Source: Bacillota bacterium
GTDB lineage: Bacteria > Bacillota > Clostridia > Acetivibrionales > DTU013
Assembly: GCA_023433505.1 (NCBI GenBank)
Contig: JAEZCO010000020.1
Span: 1 to 10,937 of the forward strand
Direction of reading: 5' to 3'
DNA length: 10,937 nt
Position 1 is the first letter of the stretch; each line of letters starts with the position of its first letter. The notes beneath the pieces were generated by a model. That model saw only the letters and a program-made list of their open reading frames with translations. It did no database searches and was not told the origin of the DNA. Below are positions 5,196-10,937 of the stretch, piece by piece. The position numbers and the translations under genes were made by a program.

Positions 5196-7182
5196 TCCTC
5201 TTAAACATTTTTTCCAGTTCAAACTTGCTTATTTTTATAACGGAGGGTCTTCCGTGGGGGCATGTATATGGATTTTCCAGCACCGACAGCCGGTTAAGCA
5301 AAGAGCTTATTTCAAGGGCATCCAGCTTTTTATTGGCTTTTACAGCCGCTTTGCAGGCAATCCGGTAGATTGCTTCATCATGCAGCTCATCCCGGTCCGT
5401 CCTTCCACTGGACAGCATATAATCGACGACTTCAAGAAATATTTCCCTTGAGCTGCCGTTTTCCGACAAAGGCGCGGCGCGAAGGATGATGGAATTGCTT
5501 CCGAAGGGCTCATAATCAAAGCCCAGGTTTTGGAACACAGCTTTTTCCGTATTCAAAAGCTCAATTTCCCGGGGTGTAAGCTCAATCACCTGCCCTGCAA
5601 GGAGTGTCTGGGAAATTGAATTCCTGCTTCTGAGTCCTTCCTTCAAATCCTCGTAAACAACTCTCTCATGCGCCGCATGCTGATCGATGAGTATGAGCTG
5701 GTCTTGAAGCTGCAGCAGAATATAAGTATTGAAAACCTGGCCGATGATCCTCGCATCCGTCAGTTTGCCAATTTCTTTAATGCTTTCACCGCTATCATCC
5801 TTAATGATTTCTTTTTCTATCCGTACTTTTTTATTCTCGTCATGCGCTTCAATCTTTTGAGGCTCTTCCATAGCATATTCTGTTTTCTTGCAAAATTCCT
5901 TGACGGCATCGGAGGCTGCAGCATTTAGGATTTCGTTCGCATTCTCAGGGTTCTCGCTTTTTTTGCTTACCGGCACCGGAATTACCGGAACTATTTCTGG
6001 GGGGACAGTGCTTTTCCGAATGTCCTGAAAGGCATATTCCCTGCCGGATTCCTTTATGAGAGGTACCTCATGCCTTGCGGCAGGTTTTTCATAATTCAAG
6101 CTTTGCTGTTTGTAGCCGACTTGAGGGATATCCGGCTTTTCAAGCAAAAAAGGGTTTTTAATGGCAGTTGCAGGATTCGCAGACCTTATGCCTGACTTTG
6201 CCAGCAAGGCATTGTTAACCGCATGATAAACCGCTTTGAAAATCTCCTGCTCGTTGGAAAATTTCACTTCCATTTTTGACGGATGAACGTTTACATCCAC
6301 CAGTACGGGATTAATCTCAAGATTAATTACTGAAAAAGCATATTTGTTTTTCATTAGAAAGGTGCTGTAAGCCTCATCCAGTGCCGTGGTTACGATTTTG
6401 CTCCTTATATAGCGCCTGTTGATAAACAGTGACTGGTGATTTCGGCTGGACCTTGCGATTTCAGGCTTTCCGATGTATCCTGAAACTTTGATCCGTCCAT
6501 CCTCATAATGGATTTCATAGACAGCGTTTGCGGTTTCTTTGCCATAAATACTGAAAATTGAACTTACGCAGTCATTATTGCCCGGCGTGTGAAGCACTAC
6601 AGTGCCATTGCTTGTGAGCTTGAAGGCTACATTGGGATTGCCCAGGGCTATTCGGCTTATGACATCCGAGATGTATCCCGCCTCTGTTGTGTCTTTCTTT
6701 AGAAATTTAAACCGTGCCGGTGTATTGAAAAACAAATCGCGGATGATGATTGTAGTGCCCACAGGGCAGCCTGTCGGCTTTATGTCCAGGATATTTCCCC
6801 CTTGGATCTCGATTGACGTACCGTGGGACTTATCCCGTGTTCTTGTCGTCAGCAGCACCGAGGAAACCGAAGCTATACTGGCCAGTGCTTCGCCTCTAAA
6901 GCCCATGCTGGTAATGCTTTCAATATCATCGGCATATCTTATTTTACTTGTGGAATGCCTCTCAAAAGCTATGCCCACATCATCCTCTTCCATGCCGGAG
7001 CCGTTATCCATGACTTTTATATAGGAAATACCGCCATTTCTGATTTCAACGGTAATGTTGGTAGCTCCTGCGTCCAGAGAATTTTCTACAAGTTCCTTTA
7101 CAACCGATGCGGGTCTTTCGACGACTTCACCGGCAGCAATTTTGTTGGATGTATTTTCATCGAGTATGATTATTTTTCCCAT
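5188..7182 (-). CDS. mutL: MutL, mismatch repair ATPase and endonuclease
   Basis: This 664-residue protein is recruited by mismatch-bound MutS and nicks the daughter strand. The N-terminal GHKL ATPase shows E30 and N34 in VVKELVENSLDAGA, DNGSGM (59-64) and GFRGEAL (94-100), followed by the transducer domain to about 330. A variable, charged and Pro-rich linker covers about 335-470. The C-terminal domain carries the endonuclease motif DQHAAHERVVYE (D500, H502, E506, E511), ACKAAVKANK (609-618) and CPHGRP (641-646). It is therefore the metal-dependent nicking type found in bacteria that lack MutH. QVIELT (531-536) sits roughly where B. subtilis MutL has its beta-clamp motif. ATG 7182 has a GTGAGG site about 6-7 bases upstream. 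The gene starts 21 bp after mutS and is cotranscribed with it. Confidence 0.98.
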   Translation of the reverse strand: MGKIIILDENTSNKIAAGEVVERPASVVKELVENSLDAGATNITVEIRNGGISYIKVMDNGSGMEEDDVGIAFERHSTSKIRYADDIESITSMGFRGEALASIASVSSVLLTTRTRDKSHGTSIEIQGGNILDIKPTGCPVGTTIIIRDLFFNTPARFKFLKKDTTEAGYISDVISRIALGNPNVAFKLTSNGTVVLHTPGNNDCVSSIFSIYGKETANAVYEIHYEDGRIKVSGYIGKPEIARSSRNHQSLFINRRYIRSKIVTTALDEAYSTFLMKNKYAFSVINLEINPVLVDVNVHPSKMEVKFSNEQEIFKAVYHAVNNALLAKSGIRSANPATAIKNPFLLEKPDIPQVGYKQQSLNYEKPAARHEVPLIKESGREYAFQDIRKSTVPPEIVPVIPVPVSKKSENPENANEILNAAASDAVKEFCKKTEYAMEEPQKIEAHDENKKVRIEKEIIKDDSGESIKEIGKLTDARIIGQVFNTYILLQLQDQLILIDQHAAHERVVYEDLKEGLRSRNSISQTLLAGQVIELTPREIELLNTEKAVFQNLGFDYEPFGSNSIILRAAPLSENGSSREIFLEVVDYMLSSGRTDRDELHDEAIYRIACKAAVKANKKLDALEISSLLNRLSVLENPYTCPHGRPSVIKISKFELEKMFKRIV

Positions 7183-7203
7183 GGTAACCTCACTTCTGTT
7201 CTA

Positions 7204-9825
7204 TCAGCCTTTGCGGGCTTTCTGCTGCAGTCCGTACAGGATGTTCAACGCTTCCAGGGGTGTCATCACGGAAACGTCCATGTTTCTCAATTCTTCCATG
7301 ATCTCATTTTTTCCTTTGGTCTCGCTGTTGAAGGCAAAGATATCGAGCTGTCCTGCCGCCGGCTGCTTGTTCTTGCGCAGCCTGTGTTCCCGTTTGCTTA
7401 TGTCGGAGTCTTCCAGCTCTTTTAAAAGCTCTTTTGCCCGTTCAATGACAGGCTGCGGCACTCCGGCAAGCCTTGCAACCTGTATGCCGTAGCTGCCGTC
7501 GGCTCCTCCCCGGATAATTTTTCTCAAAAAGATGATGTCTTCACCTTTTTCCTTGACTGAAATGCAGTAATTCTTAATTCCTGTGATCTTCCCTTCCAGC
7601 TCGGTAAGCTCGTGATAATGTGTGGCAAAGAGGGTCCTGCAGCCCAGGGATTCTTTTTCACTGATGTACTCTATGACAGCCCATGCAATGCTTAAGCCGT
7701 CAAAGGTACTGGTGCCGCGGCCGATTTCGTCAAGAATCAGTATACTCTTTTGCGTGGCATTGGACAATATATTGGCCACCTCGGACATTTCAACCATAAA
7801 GGTACTTTGGCCTGCCGCCAGATCATCCGAAGCGCCGACTCTGGTAAATATCCGGTCGGCAATGCCTATTCTGGCTGATTTTGCGGGGACAAAGCTGCCG
7901 ATCTGCGCCATGAGCACGATGAGGGCAACCTGGCGCATATAGGTCGATTTACCTGCCATATTGGGGCCTGTGATGATGGAAAGCCTGTTTTCATCCATAT
8001 CCAATAAGGTATCGTTCGGTACGAAGGTCCCCGGCTCCAGCATTTTTTCCACTACCGGATGACGTCCGTCAACGATGTCGATTCCATCCTGCGAAGTCAC
8101 CTCGGGCATGCAATAAGCTTCACGGTCCGCCACTTCCGAGAGGGAGCAAACGGTATCCAGCTCTGCCAGACACCTTCCGGTATTTTTGATCCGGACGACC
8201 TGCCCCGCTATTTTGGCTTTTATATCGCAAAAGATGGAGTACTCCAGCGCAATGACCTTCTCTTCGGCCCCCAGGATGGTGTCTTCCATTTCCTTCAGTT
8301 CCTGTGTTATGAACCTTTCACAGTTGGCAAGGGTTTGCTTTCTTATATAATTTGGCGGTACAAGATGGAAATAGGATTTGGTAACCTCCAGATAGTATCC
8401 GAAAACTTTGTTGAAGCCTACCTTCAGGTTCTTGATCCCTGTTTTTTCCCTCTCCGACGCTTCAAGGGCAGCCACCCAGTCCTTCCCCTCGGTAGAAGCC
8501 CATCGGAGCCTGTCAACCTCTTCATTGAAGCCGGTCTTTATAATCAGCCCTTCTTTGACAGAGACCGGCGGTTCCTCGATAATCGCCTCGTCAATCAGTG
8601 CAAAAATATCCTCCAGCCTGTCCATCTCGGAATTAATCTTTTCGGCCAGGTCGGAGACGCAGGAACTCAAAATGTTTTTTATAAAAGGCACCTGTCCGAT
8701 GGAATTTTTCAGAGCAATGAGGTCTCTGCAGTTTACATTGCCCAGTACAACCTTGCCGATCAGTCTCTCAATGTCGTAAACTCTTTTTAAAAGCTCCCGG
8801 ATTTCCATCCGGACCATGAATTTTTCCTTGAACTCATGAACCGCCAGAAGCCTCTCCTGGATGTCTGATACATTGATTAGCGGCTGTTCTATCCATTTTC
8901 GGATACAACGTCCGCCCATGGAAGTGATGGTCCTGTCCAAAACCCAGAGCAGAGTCCCTTTTCTGTTTTTCTCCCTCATTGTTTCGGTGAGCTCCAGATT
9001 TCTGCGGGTGGAAATGTCCAGAATCATAAATTCTTCAATCTTGTAAAAAGCTATCGTTTGGATATGGTCAAGATTCACCTTCTGCGTCTGCTCCAGATAC
9101 TCAAGCATGGCTCCGGAAGCGTTTAATGAAAGATCATATTCCCGTTCCTTTGTATTCAGGTCACTGAATTTGTCATTGAGTTTCGAAACAGCATAGCTGA
9201 TATCAAAATATATATCGTCCAGCCTTGATAGGTATACATTGAACCTTTTCCGTATACTGCCGGTCAAAGCCGGATCATTAAAGAAATCATCATTTGTAAC
9301 GATCTCGGAGGGTGAGTATTTGGCGATCTCATCCGTTAATTTGCCAAAAGTATTTCCCCAGTTGAGCTGGGTGCAGGAAAATTCACCGGTAGAAATGTCT
9401 ACTACAGAAAGGCCGAATAGGTTCTTAAAGCGATAAATACACATAAGATAGTTATTCTTTTTTTCTTCCAGCATGGATGAATCCGTGACAGTACCGGGTG
9501 TCACAATTTTAATGACGTCCCTTTTAACGATTCCTTTGGCAAGTGCAGGGTCTTCTACTTGTTCACAGATGGCTACCTTGTACCCTTTCGTTATTAGCCG
9601 TGATATATAGTTATCGGCAGCATGGTAAGGTATGCCGCACATGGGCGCCCTTTCTTCCATACCGCAATCTCTGCCTGTAAGTGTTATTTCAAGCTCTCTG
9701 GATGCAAGCTCTGCATCGGAGAAAAACATTTCATAAAAATCACCAAGTCTGAAAAAAAGTATACAGTCCTTGTGCTGTTCCTTAATATCCAGATATTGCT
9801 GCATCATGGGGGTTAATGCGCCCAT
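7204..9825 (-). CDS. mutS: MutS, DNA mismatch recognition ATPase
   Basis: This is an 873-residue MutS1 protein of full normal length. The mismatch-wedge motif Phe-X-Glu is present (F30-Y31-E32 in GDFYEMF), followed by connector, lever and clamp domains (about 120-570). The ABC-type ATPase has Walker A GPNMAGKS (620-627), a signature-like ASDDLAAGQSTFMVEM (665-680), Walker B ILILDE (695-700) and the switch histidine in THYHEL (735-740). Near the C-terminus, QLDIF (826-830) matches the beta sliding clamp-binding consensus, and the last 35 residues resemble the tetramerisation tail. ATG 9825 was chosen because GAGGTCGG lies just upstream; an in-frame ATG at 9840 has no such site. It is the first gene of the mutS-mutL-miaA-hfq operon. 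Confidence 0.98.
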   Translation of the reverse strand: MGALTPMMQQYLDIKEQHKDCILFFRLGDFYEMFFSDAELASRELEITLTGRDCGMEERAPMCGIPYHAADNYISRLITKGYKVAICEQVEDPALAKGIVKRDVIKIVTPGTVTDSSMLEEKKNNYLMCIYRFKNLFGLSVVDISTGEFSCTQLNWGNTFGKLTDEIAKYSPSEIVTNDDFFNDPALTGSIRKRFNVYLSRLDDIYFDISYAVSKLNDKFSDLNTKEREYDLSLNASGAMLEYLEQTQKVNLDHIQTIAFYKIEEFMILDISTRRNLELTETMREKNRKGTLLWVLDRTITSMGGRCIRKWIEQPLINVSDIQERLLAVHEFKEKFMVRMEIRELLKRVYDIERLIGKVVLGNVNCRDLIALKNSIGQVPFIKNILSSCVSDLAEKINSEMDRLEDIFALIDEAIIEEPPVSVKEGLIIKTGFNEEVDRLRWASTEGKDWVAALEASEREKTGIKNLKVGFNKVFGYYLEVTKSYFHLVPPNYIRKQTLANCERFITQELKEMEDTILGAEEKVIALEYSIFCDIKAKIAGQVVRIKNTGRCLAELDTVCSLSEVADREAYCMPEVTSQDGIDIVDGRHPVVEKMLEPGTFVPNDTLLDMDENRLSIITGPNMAGKSTYMRQVALIVLMAQIGSFVPAKSARIGIADRIFTRVGASDDLAAGQSTFMVEMSEVANILSNATQKSILILDEIGRGTSTFDGLSIAWAVIEYISEKESLGCRTLFATHYHELTELEGKITGIKNYCISVKEKGEDIIFLRKIIRGGADGSYGIQVARLAGVPQPVIERAKELLKELEDSDISKREHRLRKNKQPAAGQLDIFAFNSETKGKNEIMEELRNMDVSVMTPLEALNILYGLQQKARKG

Positions 9826-9857
9826 ATTCCGACCTCGCATAAAATAGTGTTTGTAGT

Positions 9858-9874
9858 CGCTGGTTGAACCAGCG
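9858..9874. repeat. 17-bp palindrome in the predicted mutS leader
   Basis: CGCTGGTTGAACCAGCG is a perfect dyad with 8-base arms around a single central base. It lies about 5 to 22 bases downstream of the predicted mutS transcription start and 33 bases before the ATG. As RNA it would form a GC-rich stem of seven pairs with a three-base loop at the 5' end of the message. As DNA it could be a repressor operator. No T-run follows it, so it does not look like a terminator. Confidence 0.7.
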
Positions 9875-9885
9875 GCTCATATTTT

Positions 9886-9914
9886 ATTATAATGTTTGGT
9901 GAATTAATTGGCAA
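9886..9914 (-). promoter_or_regulatory. Predicted sigma-A promoter of the mutS-mutL-miaA-hfq operon
   Basis: On the minus strand TTGCCA (9909-9914) is separated by 17 bases from a perfect TATAAT (9886-9891). Transcription would start near 9879, giving a leader of about 55 bases that contains the 17-bp palindrome. The region upstream to 9980 is strongly AT-rich. Confidence 0.72.
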
Positions 9915-10027
9915 ATTTTTTATTATTTTGTATGAGAATATTATTGTTTTTTGTGGAATAGTGTATATTCGCGGATAATGTGCAATTAAAGTACATATGT
10001 TCCTTGCAGGCAGACGTGGTGTGGCAG

Positions 10028-10771
10028 TCAACGGGTATTTAGCAATTCTTTTTCAACTTCAAAGCTTTTAAATTTTCCAGATAAAATTTCTTCTATGCTT
10101 ACCTTTTTTCTATCGAGCAAATAAGACATTAACAGGTGATATTTATCATAATAATAAGCCATGAATACAGGTCCCTCCGCCAGCTTTCCGCTTTTCAGCA
10201 AATCAAGCGTTTTATCATAATTGAAATCTTTTTGTGCAATATACTCCGAATACCCTTCGTTTATCCATGCAGGCAGCTGTAAAGCAGCGATAGTGCCTGC
10301 TTTCCCCTTTAAAATTACATGTGTCAGTTCATGGGCTATGACATACGCAAGAGTCCTTGCCCCTTGAATTTCATACCCATACGAACTTAAAATACGATTA
10401 CTTTCAATATTGGATTTCGAAATGAATACATTGCTGCTTAGATAAGGTTTGCAAAAACCTCCGATTTCTTTATTCCTGCTTAGGGAAAAGAGTTTGAATT
10501 TATTCATTTCATTGCATACGAAAATTTTATAAGAAATTTCAGGCTTGTATACCTCGGATTTTGAAAGCTTAGCTTGAACCTCCTCTAAAATATTCATTGC
10601 ATTCATTGGGATAGGCTCATCGGAATAGAGCGTTAAATTTTCATTTACCACTTTATATTTGAAAAGCAATTGGGGATTGCAAAAAATTATGCTGTATAGC
10701 ACGGTAATGCTTATTAAAAACAATAATATTATTCCTATGACCTTGAGCAGCTTTTTTACCTTTCCAGTCAT
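10028..10771 (-). CDS. Membrane-anchored HExxH (gluzincin-like) metallopeptidase, unknown substrate
   Basis: This is a 247-residue protein with a basic N-terminus and one hydrophobic segment at about 10-31; the rest is predicted to be extracytoplasmic. The zinc motif HELTH (147-151) lies in LAYVIAHELTHVILKG, and 21 residues later comes PAWINEGYSEYIAQ, where E172 is the expected third zinc ligand. This arrangement is the gluzincin or 'peptidase MA-like' pattern. Three Cys residues are present (31, 86, 107). The start was chosen at ATG 10771, because GTGAGG lies 6-7 bases upstream; an in-frame GTG at 10783 is part of that site. It has its own promoter and lies upstream of mutS with a gap of about 200 bp, so a functional link to mismatch repair is not implied. 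I do not recognise a named family member, and the substrate is unknown. Confidence 0.82.
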   Translation of the reverse strand: MTGKVKKLLKVIGIILLFLISITVLYSIIFCNPQLLFKYKVVNENLTLYSDEPIPMNAMNILEEVQAKLSKSEVYKPEISYKIFVCNEMNKFKLFSLSRNKEIGGFCKPYLSSNVFISKSNIESNRILSSYGYEIQGARTLAYVIAHELTHVILKGKAGTIAALQLPAWINEGYSEYIAQKDFNYDKTLDLLKSGKLAEGPVFMAYYYDKYHLLMSYLLDRKKVSIEEILSGKFKSFEVEKELLNTR

Positions 10772-10892
10772 AATAAACCTCACTTAAAATAAGAGAATTT
10801 ATTTTTCGTTTAGTTAGTTTCACCTGATAAATGTTCCTTGAAAACCTTGAATATAGTGAGTTTGAAGCAGGAATTTTGACTCTGGATGTCGA

Positions 10893-10920
10893 ATTATACA
10901 ACATAATACAGAAATGACAA
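10893..10920 (-). promoter_or_regulatory. Predicted promoter of the metallopeptidase gene
   Basis: On the minus strand TTGTCA (10915-10920) is followed after 16 bases by a perfect TATAAT (10893-10898). Transcription would start near 10886, leaving a leader of about 115 bases. I see no riboswitch-like or terminator-like structure in that leader. Confidence 0.6.
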
Positions 10921-10932
10921 AAGGTGATATAT

Positions 10933-10937
10933 ATGCT
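10933..10937 (+). CDS. Possible start of a divergent rightward gene (only the first codon visible)
   Basis: The last bases read AAGGTGATATATATG, a plausible ribosome binding site (AAGGTGA, 10920-10926) six bases ahead of an ATG at 10933. A TTGACT at 10876-10881 on the plus strand could serve as -35, but no good -10 follows at the right distance. Nothing can be said about the product. Confidence 0.3.

Noticed and set aside
6823..7425. A 200-codon rightward frame opposite the mutL start and mutS end
   Set aside because: It spans the boundary of two conserved genes on the other strand and shows no recognisable domain or start signals.
8059..8790. A 243-codon rightward frame opposite mutS
   Set aside because: It lies wholly antisense to conserved MutS coding sequence, with no promoter or ribosome binding site; it is a shadow of the codon use in mutS.
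9951..9975. Small dyad GAATA...TATTC upstream of mutS as an operator
   Set aside because: The arms are five AT-rich bases in an AT-rich stretch, so chance occurrence is likely, and it is far from the mutS promoter.
9813..10031. A 72-codon leftward frame between the peptidase gene and mutS
   Set aside because: It starts with TTG, lacks a ribosome binding site, runs through the mutS promoter and leader, and overlaps the mutS start; its composition is not protein-like.
10826..10840. GAAC half-site in the peptidase leader as a LexA box
   Set aside because: Only one half-site matches; the other half has three mismatches to the boxes beside lexA.
10653..10904. An 83-codon leftward frame covering the peptidase promoter and N-terminus
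   Set aside because: It overlaps the peptidase gene in another frame and contains its -10 region and ribosome binding site; no start signal of its own.
1..10937. CRISPR arrays, insertion sequences, tRNA or rRNA genes, phage genes
   Set aside because: I found no repeated spacer pattern, transposase-like protein, tRNA-like fold or rRNA-like sequence; almost all of the window is accounted for by conserved genes and short gaps.

Overview
The window looks like a chromosomal segment of a Gram-positive, low-to-moderate GC Clostridia-type anaerobe. The evidence is the gene order mutS-mutL-miaA-hfq converging on lexA, a divergent LysM-type SOS gene (yneA-like) next to lexA, Bacillus/Clostridium-type LexA boxes (GAAC-N4-GTTC), strong GGAGG-type ribosome binding sites, and the first genes of a HyfB/HyfC-type membrane complex. 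I cannot name the species from sequence alone.

Layout, left to right. (1) Positions 1-2601: the promoter-proximal end of a leftward operon coding for an ion-translocating, complex I-related membrane module. The first gene is hyfB-like (antiporter-like subunit) and the second hyfC-like (NuoH-like membrane anchor), which runs off the left edge. The hydrogenase or other catalytic subunits would lie outside the window. (2) Positions 2674-3764: an SOS regulatory unit. A 94-residue membrane-anchored LysM protein of YneA type and lexA are transcribed divergently from a control region of about 110 bp. It holds two good sigma-A promoters and three LexA boxes at 29-30 bp centre-to-centre spacing. (3) Positions 3765-3877: a convergent terminator region between lexA and hfq. 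(4) Positions 3878-9914: a leftward mutS-mutL-miaA-hfq operon with one clear promoter ahead of mutS and an unusual palindrome in the predicted 5' leader. (5) Positions 10028-10920: a leftward gene for a membrane-anchored HExxH metallopeptidase-like protein with its own promoter. The last bases may hold the ribosome binding site and start codon of a divergent rightward gene.

How the genes work together: LexA represses itself and the YneA-like division inhibitor, releasing both on DNA damage. MutS and MutL (a MutL with all endonuclease motifs, in a genome segment showing no mutH) carry out mismatch repair. MiaA modifies tRNA A37 and Hfq is the RNA chaperone; their linkage to mutL is an old, widely conserved arrangement. 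The hyf-like module and the metallopeptidase are flanking genes with no demonstrated functional link.

Most of the window is conserved housekeeping DNA, and I see no clear sign of a wholly new system. The items most worth checking are the phased triple LexA operator, the palindrome at the start of the mutS transcript, the uncharacterised peptidase, and the apparent lack of a terminator between the SOS gene and the hyf-like operon.
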